Positions 1 through 8,984 are shown, counted from the stretch's first letter. The stretch: DNA of 64,000 nt from Paenibacillus allorhizosphaerae (GCF_910594985.1 NZ_CAJVCE010000002.1:372001-436000), one strand, 5' to 3'. Made by a program: numbers and translations. Notes: generated from the sequence alone by a model not told the origin.

Positions 1-1
1 G

Positions 2-751
2 CCCGAGACGGGGACGATCTATTTGCGCGCGTTTCACAGCGGCAATCACGTGTTTATCGAGATTGAGGAAGACGGCCGTGGAGTGAACCACGAGAAAGTG
101 TTGAATAAAGCCATTCAGAACGGCGTTCTGACAAAAGAGCAGGCTTCCCGGATGACTGAGGCTGAAATCACGCAATTGATCTTCGCTTCGGGATTCAGCA
201 CGGCTGATAAAATATCGGATATTTCCGGTCGCGGCGTCGGTTTGGATGTCGTGAAGACGAAAATCGAAAGCTTGGGCGGACATGTGGAAGTGACTTCCAA
301 ATGGGGGAAAGGCTCCAAGTTTTCCGTTCAGCTTCCGCTGACGCTATCCATTATCTCCGCGATGCTGATTCGCCTGGCGGGAGAGAAATATGCGATTCCG
401 CTGACGTCCATTGTGGAGACGATGGCGATTAGAAAAGATCAGCTTCGTACCGTTCACGGCAACGTGATGATAGAGTACCGCAATAGCGTCGTTCCGTTGA
501 TCCCGCTCGCCAAACTATTCGACGTGCCCGGCAGCGGAGAAGGAGCGCAGGAAGAAGATATTCAGATCGTCATTATACGCAAGGGGGACAAGGTTGCCGC
601 ATTGAAGGTTGATGAATTTATCGGGCAACAGGAAATCGTCCTGAAGTCGCTGGGCAAATATTTGACGGGGCTGTTTGCGATTTCCGGCGGCACCATATTG
701 GGAGACGGACAAGTGGCGCTCATCATCGATACGAACGCCTTAATTAAATAG
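2..751 (+). CDS. cheA: Chemotaxis histidine kinase CheA, C-terminal fragment (5' end outside window)
   Basis: The reading frame is open from the left edge and ends with TAG, so only the C-terminal ~250 residues are present. CheA autophosphorylates on a histidine and passes the phosphate to CheY and CheB at membrane receptor arrays. The visible part holds the end of the GHKL ATPase domain, with the nucleotide-binding boxes EDGRG and GRGVGLDVV, followed by the P5 regulatory domain, which is CheW-like and begins near the LPLTLSIISAML segment. The P1, P2 and dimerisation domains lie upstream of the window. cheW follows after 46 nt and then cheC and cheD, the standard Bacillus-type order. Identification is secure; the true start cannot be seen. 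Confidence 0.96.
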   Translation, partial: PETGTIYLRAFHSGNHVFIEIEEDGRGVNHEKVLNKAIQNGVLTKEQASRMTEAEITQLIFASGFSTADKISDISGRGVGLDVVKTKIESLGGHVEVTSKWGKGSKFSVQLPLTLSIISAMLIRLAGEKYAIPLTSIVETMAIRKDQLRTVHGNVMIEYRNSVVPLIPLAKLFDVPGSGEGAQEEDIQIVIIRKGDKVAALKVDEFIGQQEIVLKSLGKYLTGLFAISGGTILGDGQVALIIDTNALIK

Positions 752-797
752 CTGCCTTAACCGGCGCATCGTACGATAACCTATAGGAGGCTAAACC

Positions 798-1259
798 ATG
801 GGACAAGAACTGAAAGTGATCGTGTTCGCTTTAGCGCATGAAGAATACGGGGTAGAGGTGGATAGCGTCAAAACGATTGAACGCATGCTGCCGATGACGC
901 GCGTGCCGAAAACTCCCGCATTTGTGAAAGGTGTCATTAATTTACGCGGCGTCGTAACGCCGGTCATCGATTTGCGGGGACGGTTCAGCCTGCCCGAAAC
1001 CGATTATACCGAAAATACCCGGGTCATTATTGTGGCCGTAGGCGACATCGAAGTAGGGCTCATCGTCGATTCCGCGAACGACGTGATCGACGTCGATACG
1101 GATACGATTGAAGATCCGCCGGAAATTGTCGGCGGCATTAAAGCCAAATATTTGCGAGGCATCGCCAAAGTAGGCGACAACCGCCTGCTCGTTTTACTTA
1201 ATCTGCAGGAAGTGCTGAATAAGAGCGAAATCGTTCAATTAGAGCAAATTGAGGGGTAA
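798..1259 (+). CDS. cheW: Chemotaxis adaptor protein CheW
   Basis: A 153-residue protein consisting of one CheW-like SH3-type beta-barrel domain. CheW couples CheA to chemoreceptors in the membrane-associated signalling array. The segment VKGVINLRGVVTPVIDLR (about residues 45-65) is the conserved family signature. ATG 798 is preceded by ATAGGAGG at a good distance, which fixes the start. It sits between cheA and cheC in a tightly packed operon, with only 5 nt to the cheC start. Length is usual for the family. Nothing unusual was seen. Confidence 0.96.
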   Translation: MGQELKVIVFALAHEEYGVEVDSVKTIERMLPMTRVPKTPAFVKGVINLRGVVTPVIDLRGRFSLPETDYTENTRVIIVAVGDIEVGLIVDSANDVIDVDTDTIEDPPEIVGGIKAKYLRGIAKVGDNRLLVLLNLQEVLNKSEIVQLEQIEG

Positions 1260-1264
1260 CATTT

Positions 1265-1882
1265 GTGGGAGATATGAACAATTTTGCCGAATTTCATCTG
1301 GACGTGCTGAAGGAAATCGGAAATATCGGCGCAGGCCATGCGGCCACCGCGCTGTCCAAGCTACTGGATAAACCGGTGGATATGCTCGTCCCCAGCGTGC
1401 GGATTGTTCCTTTTGAAGAAATTGCAGACAGCGTCGGCGGCGCGGAACAGGTCGTCATCGCCATCTTTCTTCGGGTCGAAGGCGATACGCCGGGTAATTT
1501 GTTCTTCATTCTGACGCTCGATTCATCCAAAAAACTGCTGCACAGCCTGGCAGGAATTGACGTCGCGGAAGGAGAAGAATACACCGAGCTGGAAATTTCT
1601 GCACTTAGCGAGATCGGCAACATTTTGGCCGGTTCCTACTTAACGTCGTTGGCGGATTTCACCCTTCTGCAAATGTCGCCCACCGTCCCGTCTTTAGCCA
1701 TCGACATGGCGGGCGCGATATTGAGCTATGGGATATTGCAGTTCGGCCATATGGGGGATCAGGCGCTGTTGATCGATACCAAGTTTTTGGACGGACCGGA
1801 TGAAATGAAGGGGCATTTTTTCCTCATTCCGGACCCGGAATCCATCGGAAAAATATTCGTCGCCCTCGGTGTGCAACCATGA
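1265..1882 (+). CDS. cheC: CheY-P phosphatase CheC
   Basis: A 205-residue member of the CheC/FliY/CheX family, which dephosphorylates CheY-P and partners with CheD during adaptation. Both pseudo-symmetric active-site helices are present: KEIGNIGAGHAATALSKLL near the N-terminus and SEIGNILAGSYLTSLADF near residue 115, each with the Glu and Asn of the E-x2-N signature. The GTG at 1265 is chosen over ATG 1274 because GAGGGG at 1250-1255 is correctly spaced for it. The stop overlaps the cheD start as ATGA, implying translational coupling and roughly matched synthesis of the two partner proteins. Confidence 0.95.
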   Translation: MGDMNNFAEFHLDVLKEIGNIGAGHAATALSKLLDKPVDMLVPSVRIVPFEEIADSVGGAEQVVIAIFLRVEGDTPGNLFFILTLDSSKKLLHSLAGIDVAEGEEYTELEISALSEIGNILAGSYLTSLADFTLLQMSPTVPSLAIDMAGAILSYGILQFGHMGDQALLIDTKFLDGPDEMKGHFFLIPDPESIGKIFVALGVQP

Positions 1883-2373
1883 TTCAAGACAGCCTTATCA
1901 AAGTAGGGATGGCTGATTTGAATGTCGCGAGCATGACCGGAGTGCTCAAAACGACGGGATTAGGCTCCTGTGTCGGCGTCACCCTCTACGACGCTTATGC
2001 GAAAGTGGCCGGTATGGCGCATGTCATGCTCCCGAGCTCGGAGATCGCCAGAGAAGGAGCGGTCAATATTGCGAAATACGCGGATACCGCGATTCCCGAA
2101 CTGATTCGCCTCATGGAAGCGCTCGGCGGGCAGACGCGGCGCATGGTAGCGAAGCTGGCAGGCGGAGCGCAAATGTTTGCCTTCGCCAATCAAAACGACA
2201 CGATGCGTATCGGTCCCCGGAATGTGGAATCGTGCAAAGAACAGCTGCAGCGTTTTGCCATTGCCGTCAAAGGGGAAGATACGGGCGCAAACTACGGGCG
2301 AACCATTGAACTGGATTGCGCGACGGGCATTCTCGTGATACGCAGTGTACAACACGGAGTGAAGGAATTGTAA
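1879..2373 (+). CDS. cheD: Chemoreceptor glutamine deamidase CheD
   Basis: A 164-residue CheD. In Firmicutes this enzyme deamidates receptor glutamines and its activity is modulated by CheC. The catalytic cysteine lies in GLGSCVGVTLYD (about residues 30-41) and the catalytic histidine in GMAHVMLP (about 48-55); the Gly-rich KLAGGAQMF segment follows near residue 92. The start overlaps the cheC stop (ATGA). The next gene starts directly at its TAA stop, so cheC, cheD and the small membrane protein form a coupled block. Length and motifs are normal. Confidence 0.95.
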   Translation: MIQDSLIKVGMADLNVASMTGVLKTTGLGSCVGVTLYDAYAKVAGMAHVMLPSSEIAREGAVNIAKYADTAIPELIRLMEALGGQTRRMVAKLAGGAQMFAFANQNDTMRIGPRNVESCKEQLQRFAIAVKGEDTGANYGRTIELDCATGILVIRSVQHGVKEL

Positions 2374-2796
2374 ATGATGATCGGATCGATTCGATGGAAT
2401 TTTATTGTGGGTGGCATCGCATTTTTTTTAACGTTTCTTTTATCCATAGGCAGCAACATTTGGTTGACGACGTTCCTTAGAAGTTTGTACAGTTTCCTGT
2501 TCCTGTTTGTTCTTGTCTTCGGATTCCGTTATTTGCTCGGCACATTCGCTGGATTAAACGGACTTTCTGTTCTTGATACAGAACCAGCGGATGAAGAAGG
2601 GAAAGGAACCTCTGTGGATGCGCTCACGCCGGACGAAGAAGAAGAGCTGCATCTTTTGCTGAAGCAGTCGATGAATTCGAACGGTTCTCCACAGAGTATG
2701 GAGTTTTCTCCTCTGAACCCGCCGAAGCTTTCTACCAAAGTGGATGCGGGACCGGAAGAGCTCGCGCAGGCCGTCCGACGAATGTCTGAAGATTAA
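2374..2796 (+). CDS. Small membrane protein of unknown function between cheD and sigD
   Basis: A 140-residue protein I do not recognise. The N-terminal half carries two hydrophobic stretches (about residues 10-30 and 36-55), predicting two membrane-spanning helices. The second half is soluble, acidic and low in complexity (a run of Asp/Glu near residues 85-95). The last ~30 residues, rich in Pro, Lys and Glu, end in AQAVRRMSED. ATG 2374 follows the cheD TAA with no gap, and ATG 2377 is an alternative start. In Bacillus subtilis nothing lies between cheD and sigD, so this is an insertion relative to that order. A flagellar or motility accessory role is inferred only from position. Confidence 0.7.
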   Translation: MMIGSIRWNFIVGGIAFFLTFLLSIGSNIWLTTFLRSLYSFLFLFVLVFGFRYLLGTFAGLNGLSVLDTEPADEEGKGTSVDALTPDEEEELHLLLKQSMNSNGSPQSMEFSPLNPPKLSTKVDAGPEELAQAVRRMSED

Positions 2797-2813
2797 GGGA
2801 GGTGTCGACTGGC

Positions 2814-3596
2814 ATGATTGGACAAAAATCTCACTTATCGAATATGGATGTCTGGAAAGAGTGGCGCGAAGAAGGGAATCTTGCCTCGAAGAAGTCGCTG
2901 ATCGAAACGTATTTACCGCTTGTCGATTACGTCTCGGGACGTCTTTCCATCGGACTGCCGAAGAACATTTCCAAGGAAGATTTGACCAGCTGCGGCGTAA
3001 TGGGCTTAATCGATGCGATTGAAAAATTCGATTACCAGCGCGGACTTCAATTCGAAACGTACGCTTCCTGGCGCATTCGCGGCGCCATGATCGACAGTCT
3101 TCGCCAAGGCGACTGGGTGCCGCGATCCGTTCGGGAGAAGGCGAAGAAAATCGAAGATGCGTACCAGAAGCTGGAGCAGCAATATTTGCGCTCCGTTACC
3201 GACAGCGAGATCAGCGAATACCTCCTGATCAGCGAGAACGAGTTTCAGCAAATGGTGCAGGACATTGCGGTGACTACCGTTTGCTCGATCGACGAGCCTA
3301 TCCGCGAGGAAGATTCGGAGACGCGGCTCTCCTTGCTGATCGACGAAAAAGCGAAAAACCCGGAATCGAAAGTGAACGAATTTTATTTGAAGGAAACGTT
3401 GGCCAAAGCCATTGATAAGTTGACGGAAAAAGAAAGAACCGTAGTCTCTCTCTTTTATTATGAAGAGTTATCCTTGAGTGAAATCGCCGAAGTCATGAAT
3501 CTTTCACCATCCAGAATATCGCAGCTGCACTCCAAAGCGATTTTACGGTTAAGAGGATCTTTAAGCCGTTACAAGGGGCAGTTGTTTCATGACTAA
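2814..3596 (+). CDS. sigD: RNA polymerase sigma factor SigD (sigma-28/FliA family)
   Basis: A 260-residue group 3 sigma factor for late flagellar, chemotaxis and autolysin genes. Region 2 is seen in YLPLVDYVSGRL and in the core-binding and melting segment FETYASWRIRGAMIDSLR (about residues 78-98). Region 4 near the C-terminus holds the helix-turn-helix LSLSEIAEVMNLSPSRISQLHSKA. ATG 2814 is preferred: GTG 2802 lies inside the GGGAGGTG that serves as its ribosome binding site. The gene is the regulatory member of this flagellar operon, as in Bacillus. The length matches the family. Confidence 0.96.
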   Translation: MIGQKSHLSNMDVWKEWREEGNLASKKSLIETYLPLVDYVSGRLSIGLPKNISKEDLTSCGVMGLIDAIEKFDYQRGLQFETYASWRIRGAMIDSLRQGDWVPRSVREKAKKIEDAYQKLEQQYLRSVTDSEISEYLLISENEFQQMVQDIAVTTVCSIDEPIREEDSETRLSLLIDEKAKNPESKVNEFYLKETLAKAIDKLTEKERTVVSLFYYEELSLSEIAEVMNLSPSRISQLHSKAILRLRGSLSRYKGQLFHD

Positions 3597-3619
3597 TGGA
3601 ATGAAAGGCGGGGGATTAG

Positions 3620-5029
3620 ATGAGCGATTTGGCGATGCCATTGAGCTACTATATGGACATCACGCTCTCGGACGACAAACTGAAAGCCTATTTGGAGTTT
3701 ATGAATTGCGATCCATTGCTGCAGCTGACGAGAGAACAGCTTGACGGTTTTTTGAATTCGTATCATATTGTATCCGGTATCGATGAAGAAAAGCTGGAGG
3801 CGATCGCGAAAGATCCGAAACCGTTCTTTTTAACCCGGACGCTGATCGCAAGCGGTCAGCCGGCTAAAGATGGCGGAGACGGGTCAATTAAACTGCTGTA
3901 TAATCTGGACGATCGTTCGAAAAAACCGGTGGAGCTTAGCGACGGTACGGTCGACTTTAAGGAAGTTACTTCCATCCACAATGTAAGTAAAGGCCAATTG
4001 ATCGGAGAACGGACACTGGCCGCGAAAGGAATCCCAGGCCGCGCTGTCACAGGCGAACCGCTGTTTGCCAGAGACGGGAAGGAAGCGCACTTTAAGCTTG
4101 GGAAAAACGTCGTGACCGACCCGGAGCAAATGGCGCTTTATGCCGCCATTGACGGTATGGTAACGAAGACCGATCGAGATAAGATCAATGTGTTTCCGAT
4201 CTACGAAGTGAATGGGGATGTCGATTATAAAATAGGAAATATTCAGTTCGTCGGCTCGGTTGTCATCCGCGGCAGCGTATTGACCGGGTTTAAGGTGAAG
4301 GCCGCCGGGGATATTCGCATCACGGGTAATGTCGACGGAGGCGAGCTTGAGGCGGGCGGTTCGATCGAGATCACCTCGGGTATACTCGGACATAACAAAA
4401 GCGTCATTCGCGCCGGCAAACGGGTGAAGTGCTCTTTCATTCAGGATGCTACCGTAGAGGCTGGGGAAGAGGTACTAGTGACGCAAAGCATCATGCATTC
4501 GCATATCCGTTCCGGCAAGAACGTCATATGCAAAGGGACGAAAGGCCTTATTGTCGGCGGCATGATTCAAGCGGGAGAATACGTTGCGAGCCGAACGATC
4601 GGCAACTCGATGTCCACGATCACCGTCATCGAAGTCGGCGTATTGCCCGAACTGCGCAATGAGCTGCAGCAGCTGCGGGTTACGCTCAAATCGCTTAGCG
4701 ATAATATGGACAAAACCGAGAAAGCGCTCACCCTGCTTGATCAGTTGGCAGCGGCCGGGCAGCTCGGGCCCGACAAGGTGGCCATGCGCATTAAGCTGAA
4801 TCATACGAAAAAGCAAGTCAATGAAGAGTTGACGGCATCCAAGGAACGGATGCTGGAAATCGAGAAGTCGCTCGAAGATTCCGATAAAGCGAAAGTGGAA
4901 GTCGTCTCGAACGTATACAGCGGAACCAAAATCGTGATCGGCCGATATACGAAATTTATTAAGGATACTTCGCCGCGCGTGAAATTTCAGTTGGTTGACG
5001 GCGATATCGCGATACTCCCTTATATATAA
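3620..5029 (+). CDS. DUF342/FapA family polymer-forming protein
   Basis: A 469-residue protein of the DUF342 (FapA) family. The N-terminal ~190 residues form the FapA N-terminal domain, including GRAVTGEPL. A central repetitive beta region follows (about 205-330) with repeated Gly-hydrophobic strands such as GDVDY, GNIQFVGSVVIRGSV and GNVDGGELEAGGSIEI, suggesting a right-handed beta-helix of the bactofilin/polymer-forming kind. The C-terminal part (about 345-440) is helical and probably coiled coil. Family members often sit in flagellar loci, and one in Vibrio has been linked to polar flagellar assembly. Here it follows sigD by 23 nt with AAAGGCGGGGGA before ATG. Its function in Firmicutes is not established. 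Confidence 0.85.
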   Translation: MSDLAMPLSYYMDITLSDDKLKAYLEFMNCDPLLQLTREQLDGFLNSYHIVSGIDEEKLEAIAKDPKPFFLTRTLIASGQPAKDGGDGSIKLLYNLDDRSKKPVELSDGTVDFKEVTSIHNVSKGQLIGERTLAAKGIPGRAVTGEPLFARDGKEAHFKLGKNVVTDPEQMALYAAIDGMVTKTDRDKINVFPIYEVNGDVDYKIGNIQFVGSVVIRGSVLTGFKVKAAGDIRITGNVDGGELEAGGSIEITSGILGHNKSVIRAGKRVKCSFIQDATVEAGEEVLVTQSIMHSHIRSGKNVICKGTKGLIVGGMIQAGEYVASRTIGNSMSTITVIEVGVLPELRNELQQLRVTLKSLSDNMDKTEKALTLLDQLAAAGQLGPDKVAMRIKLNHTKKQVNEELTASKERMLEIEKSLEDSDKAKVEVVSNVYSGTKIVIGRYTKFIKDTSPRVKFQLVDGDIAILPYI

Positions 5030-5068
5030 CTCGTGCTGTCACCCGGCAGCGGGAAGGGATGTTGATGT

Positions 5069-5389
5069 ATGAGCTTAAAACCGGTCGAATTGCAGTTTGT
5101 GATTCACAAAAATGATCAGGCGGGCTTAAAGCAGCATCAATTGATGCAGAAGCCGATACAGGATCAGGCGGTTTTATCGGACGCGGCAGACAAGAACACC
5201 GTGAAAGAACGACAGGTGAGCGGGAAGGCGGAAGAAGCGGATCGCGCTGCGGTCAAAGACGACGGAGCACGCCAGCAAGGGGGGCAGTCCCGCAAGCGCC
5301 GGACGCCGGAAGCGGCTTCCGGCGATAAGAAATCGCCCGCCGCAAGCGATCATCCATATAAAGGGCGCCACATCGATTTATCGCTCTAA
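5069..5389 (+). CDS. Small conserved-looking protein of the flagellar operon tail
   Basis: A 106-residue, highly polar protein without membrane segments. The N-terminus MSLKPVELQ and the C-terminus KGRHIDLSL look like short conserved anchors around a Lys/Arg/Glu/Ala-rich, probably disordered middle. From memory, small proteins with this plan (hydrophobic start, charged linker, G-x-x-I-D-hydrophobic end) recur at the ends of Firmicute flagellar operons, but I cannot name a characterised member. ATG 5069 follows GGGAAGGGATG. The next gene starts about 25 nt after the stop, so it is co-transcribed with fapA and the coiled-coil gene. Function unknown. Confidence 0.65.
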   Translation: MSLKPVELQFVIHKNDQAGLKQHQLMQKPIQDQAVLSDAADKNTVKERQVSGKAEEADRAAVKDDGARQQGGQSRKRRTPEAASGDKKSPAASDHPYKGRHIDLSL

Positions 5390-5414
5390 TTTGCAACGAA
5401 AAGGTGAAGCTTTG

Positions 5415-6020
5415 ATGGATAAACCGTGGGTTTATATTGTATTGTTCGGGCTCCTTTTGATCGTTTATGCCAAAATCATGCCGAAGAACGGAACGCCGGC
5501 GGCAAAACGCGATGAACATATGCTTAGCGATGTCGAAGCGACGATGGATCATTTTGCGACGGAGCTGGAGGAACAAAATAAAGCGCTCATTCAAATGTTC
5601 GGCGATACGAAGAAGGAATATGAGCTTTATTCCGCGAAGCTTGCTTCGCGCGTTGAACTGCTTGAAAAGCAAAATGACCGTTTGCAAGGGGAGTTGAGCC
5701 GTATCGGCGTGTTTCAGGAGCAGCTCCAAAACCGCGACGGCATTCTCGAAGCGCAGCCGGAGGCAAGTTCGGCGAAACGGACGGAATCCGCCGGACAAGC
5801 CGCTTCGCTTCTCGCCGCCGCCATGTCCGAGCCCAGGGCAGAGGCAGCCGAGCCGGCTGATGTGCCGCTTAACATCAGGGATCGCTACCGCGAATTGCTG
5901 CAGCTGTACGAGCAAGGCAAGTCAACGGAATTCATAGCGAGGAAACTGCAAATGAACAAGGGCGAAATCAACCTGATTTTGCAGCTTGCCAAACAGGAGG
6001 AGCGGTCGCATGCGCAATAA
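5415..6020 (+). CDS. Membrane-anchored coiled-coil protein with C-terminal HTH-like end (SwrB-like position)
   Basis: A 201-residue protein. Residues 5-22 form one hydrophobic N-terminal anchor. Residues ~40-105 are charged with heptad-like spacing, a likely coiled coil. An Ala/Glu-rich linker leads to a C-terminal segment (about 160-200) with RDRYRELLQLYEQGKST and IARKLQMNKGEINLILQLAK, which resembles a helix-turn-helix of the DUF6115 kind. It occupies the place where B. subtilis has swrB (ylxL), a single-span protein that promotes flagellar export, just before rpsB. Equivalence to SwrB is inferred from position and architecture only. ATG 5415 has AAAGGTGAAG upstream; a TTG at 5391 is less likely. 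It overlaps the next gene by 11 nt. Confidence 0.7.
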   Translation: MDKPWVYIVLFGLLLIVYAKIMPKNGTPAAKRDEHMLSDVEATMDHFATELEEQNKALIQMFGDTKKEYELYSAKLASRVELLEKQNDRLQGELSRIGVFQEQLQNRDGILEAQPEASSAKRTESAGQAASLLAAAMSEPRAEAAEPADVPLNIRDRYRELLQLYEQGKSTEFIARKLQMNKGEINLILQLAKQEERSHAQ

Positions 6021-6513
6021 TAAATCGCTTCTTTACGGGCTTGGCACGGGCCTCATTATAGGTGCTATCCTACTTCAACTGATGAATGCGGCGTCTTCGG
6101 CGGGCCATACGATGCCCGTTTCGGCTGTCCCGAATGCAACGGCGATGGATTTGGATCAGAAGCAGATTAAGGAAGCGGCCTCCAAGTATTTTCAAGTCTT
6201 CGATAAAGCAGAGAAGCTGTACACCCAGCCGCAGCTGGATTCGTTCGTTCAGCAGAAGCTGAAGGAAGAGAAAGACAAGCGGGACGCACAACCGTCGGCT
6301 TCACCGAAGGAAACGTACATTTATATATCGAAAGGTCTCGTCTCCTACCAGGTTGCCGATGTGCTGTATCAGAGCGGCGTCATCGCAGACCGCAAGGCGT
6401 TTGAGGATGAGATGAACAAGAAGCAGTTGAACGATAAAATCGTCAGCGGCATTCATGCGTTTAAAGGGCCGCAGGAACTACAGCAAGTGATCGCTAAAAT
6501 AACGGCGCAGTGA
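6010..6513 (+). CDS. Small membrane protein with MltG/YceG-like LysM-type domain
   Basis: A 168-residue protein with an N-terminal hydrophobic anchor (about residues 6-24, GLGTGLIIGAILLQLM). A linker follows, then a C-terminal region (about 105-168) resembling the small LysM-like N-terminal domain of endolytic transglycosylase MltG: ISKGLVSYQVADVLYQSG, then a helix and IHAFKGPQELQQVIAKI. The MltG catalytic domain is absent, so lytic activity is not expected. CAGGAGGAG lies just before ATG 6010 inside the preceding gene, indicating coupling. It is the last gene of the chemotaxis/flagellar operon, closed by a strong terminator. A peptidoglycan-associated role is inferred. Confidence 0.72.
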   Translation: MRNNKSLLYGLGTGLIIGAILLQLMNAASSAGHTMPVSAVPNATAMDLDQKQIKEAASKYFQVFDKAEKLYTQPQLDSFVQQKLKEEKDKRDAQPSASPKETYIYISKGLVSYQVADVLYQSGVIADRKAFEDEMNKKQLNDKIVSGIHAFKGPQELQQVIAKITAQ

Positions 6514-6555
6514 AGATCAGATCTTGATTCGGCGGGATCTGATCTTTGCTTTCCC
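6513..6555 (+). terminator. Terminator of the flagellar/chemotaxis operon
   Basis: A perfect 11-bp inverted repeat (AAGATCAGATC at 6513-6523 and its complement at 6536-6546) with a 12-nt loop directly follows the last gene. The downstream run is short and mixed (TTTGCTTTCCC). It separates the flagellar operon from the rpsB promoter. Confidence 0.75.
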
Positions 6556-6572
6556 GCTTATTCGACAAGGTA

Positions 6573-6601
6573 TTGCATCCCTATGTCAGTTATGATATAT
6601 T
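6573..6601 (+). promoter_or_regulatory. Sigma-A promoter of rpsB-tsf
   Basis: TTGCAT (6573-6578) and TATATT (6596-6601) are separated by 17 bp, close to the vegetative consensus. Transcription would start near 6608, giving a leader of about 117 nt before rpsB. Confidence 0.75.
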
Positions 6602-6607
6602 AATTGT

Positions 6608-6724
6608 CGGTGTTAAAAACCACACGCGAATCAATTCCGGTAAGGGTGCTCCCGGCGGGAGTCTTACTGCGAAGATGCGATTGGCGGAGGAAACCAAAAA
6701 CCAAATTAGAGGAGGTGCGTGAGG
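6608..6724 (+). promoter_or_regulatory. Structured rpsB leader
   Basis: The untranslated leader contains a clear hairpin at 6640-6667: GTAAG pairs with CTTAC around an inner CTCCC/GGGAG stem with an asymmetric internal loop. A second short element near 6610-6625 and an A-rich stretch before the GGAGG site complete it. Autogenous control by S2 is known or proposed for rpsB in other bacteria. That this leader is the S2 target here is inference; no family model was searched. Confidence 0.4.
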
Positions 6725-7423
6725 ATGGCAGTTATCTCCATGAAGCAGCTGCTTGAAGCTGGGGTGCACTTCGGTCATCAGACCCGTCGTTGGAACCCGA
6801 AAATGGATCGATACATCTTCACCGAAAGAAACGGAATTTACATTATTGACCTGCAAAAGACGGTTAAAAAAGTTGAGGAAGCTTATAACTTCGTCAAGTC
6901 GATTGCAGAAGAAAACGGCACGATCCTGTTCGTAGGTACAAAAAAGCAAGCGCAAGATTCCGTTAAGGAAGAAGCTGAGCGCTGCGGCATGTACTACATC
7001 AACCAACGTTGGCTCGGCGGTACGCTGACCAACTTCCAAACGATCCAAAAGCGTATTGATCGTTTGCATGAGCTGGAAAGATGGGAAGAGGACGGCACTT
7101 TCGACGTGCTGCCGAAGAAAGAAGTTATCATCCTTCGCAAAGAAAAAGATCGCCTTGAGAAATTCCTCGGCGGTATCTCTCATATGAAAGGTTTGCCTAG
7201 CGCGTTGTTCGTCATCGACCCGCGCAAAGAGCGCATCGCTGTTGCGGAAGCTCGCAAGCTGGGTATTCCAATCGTAGGTATTGTTGATACGAACTGCGAT
7301 CCGGACGAAATCGACTATGTCATTCCGGGTAACGACGACGCGATCCGCGCGGTGAAGCTGCTTACAGCAAAAATTGCCGATGCTGTTATCGAATCGCAGC
7401 AAGGTGAGCAAACTACAGCTTAA
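6725..7423 (+). CDS. rpsB: 30S ribosomal protein S2
   Basis: A 232-residue S2, needed for assembly of S1/S21 region proteins on the 30S subunit. The N-terminal signature [22 protein letters not shown] is intact, as is the [10 protein letters not shown] segment near residue 65 and the [14 protein letters not shown] region near 165. ATG 6725 is chosen because GGAGG at 6711-6715 fits it; GTG 6719 would be too close to the site. It is followed by tsf after a hairpin that can act as a partial terminator. Length is normal. Confidence 0.98.
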   Translation: MAVISMKQLLEAGVHFGHQTRRWNPKMDRYIFTERNGIYIIDLQKTVKKVEEAYNFVKSIAEENGTILFVGTKKQAQDSVKEEAERCGMYYINQRWLGGTLTNFQTIQKRIDRLHELERWEEDGTFDVLPKKEVIILRKEKDRLEKFLGGISHMKGLPSALFVIDPRKERIAVAEARKLGIPIVGIVDTNCDPDEIDYVIPGNDDAIRAVKLLTAKIADAVIESQQGEQTTA

Positions 7424-7438
7424 GCTAACTAATACAAG

Positions 7439-7484
7439 AAAGGGTGGTTCAAAGGTGCAAAATCCTTTCACCGCCCTTTTTTTA
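7439..7484 (+). terminator. Intrinsic terminator/attenuator between rpsB and tsf
   Basis: AAGGGTGGT (7439-7448 region) pairs with ACCGCCCTT (7470-7478), and an inner AAAGG/CCTTT stem lies within, followed by seven T. It has the form of a strong intrinsic terminator, but tsf has no obvious separate promoter. It probably causes partial termination that keeps EF-Ts below S2 levels. Confidence 0.75.
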
Positions 7485-7515
7485 GGGTACATACCATTTT
7501 AGAGGAGGCCACATC

Positions 7516-8166
7516 ATGGCAGTAAGTGCGGCAGCAGTAAAAGAATTGCGCGAAAAAACAGGAGCAGGCATGCTTGATTGCAAAAAAGCATTGGAAGAAG
7601 CGAACGGCGATCTGACCAAGGCATCCGAGATTTTGCGCGAAAAAGGCTTGGCGGCAGCGGCGAAAAAAGAAGGCCGGGTTGCTACCGAAGGCTTGATCGA
7701 GTCCTATATTCACGCCGGCGGCCGGATCGGCGTATTGGTTGAAGTCAACAGCGAAACTGACTTTGTTGCCAAGAACGAACAGTTCAGAGAGTTCGTACGC
7801 GATGTCGCTCTCCAAATCGCAGCAGCTAATCCAAAATATATTCGCCGTGACGAAGTTCCTCAAGAGGCGCTGGACAAAGAGCGCGAAATTTTGACGAACC
7901 AAGCGCTTAACGAAGGCAAACCGGAAAAAATCGTTGAGAAAATCGTGGAAGGCCGTCTGAGCAAGTTTTATGAAGAGTACTGCTTGCTTGAGCAGCCGTT
8001 TATTAAAGATCCGGACAAAACGATGGAGCAATTGTTGAAAGAGAAAATTTCTACCATCGGCGAAAACTTGTCGATTCGTCGTTTCGTTCGTTACGAGCTC
8101 GGCGAAGGTCTGGAGAAGAAACAAGAAAACTTTGCTGAAGAAGTTATGTCTCAAGTGAAGCTGTAA
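7516..8166 (+). CDS. tsf: Elongation factor Ts, short form
   Basis: EF-Ts catalyses GDP release from EF-Tu. The UBA-like N-terminal domain ([21 protein letters not shown]) and the TDFVA motif of the core domain (about residue 76) are present. At 216 residues it is much shorter than the ~290-residue EF-Ts of B. subtilis or E. coli and appears to have only one core subdomain, as in the Thermus and cyanobacterial types. The reading frame is intact up to a TAA stop and terminator, so this is a natural short form and not a truncation. AGAGGAGG precedes ATG 7516. Confidence 0.96.
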   Translation: MAVSAAAVKELREKTGAGMLDCKKALEEANGDLTKASEILREKGLAAAAKKEGRVATEGLIESYIHAGGRIGVLVEVNSETDFVAKNEQFREFVRDVALQIAAANPKYIRRDEVPQEALDKEREILTNQALNEGKPEKIVEKIVEGRLSKFYEEYCLLEQPFIKDPDKTMEQLLKEKISTIGENLSIRRFVRYELGEGLEKKQENFAEEVMSQVKL

Positions 8167-8196
8167 GCCGAACCATTAAATAGTTACACTACTGCG

Positions 8197-8223
8197 GGAA
8201 CACCTTAGTGTTCCTTCTTTTTT
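8197..8223 (+). terminator. Terminator after tsf
   Basis: GGAACAC (8197-8203) and GTGTTCC (8208-8214) form a 7-bp stem with a CTTA loop, followed by TTCTTTTTT. This is a classic intrinsic terminator ending the rpsB-tsf unit. Confidence 0.85.
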
Positions 8224-8255
8224 AAGCTTTCGGGTTGATCGAAATGGAGGTATGA

Positions 8256-8984
<729 letters not shown>

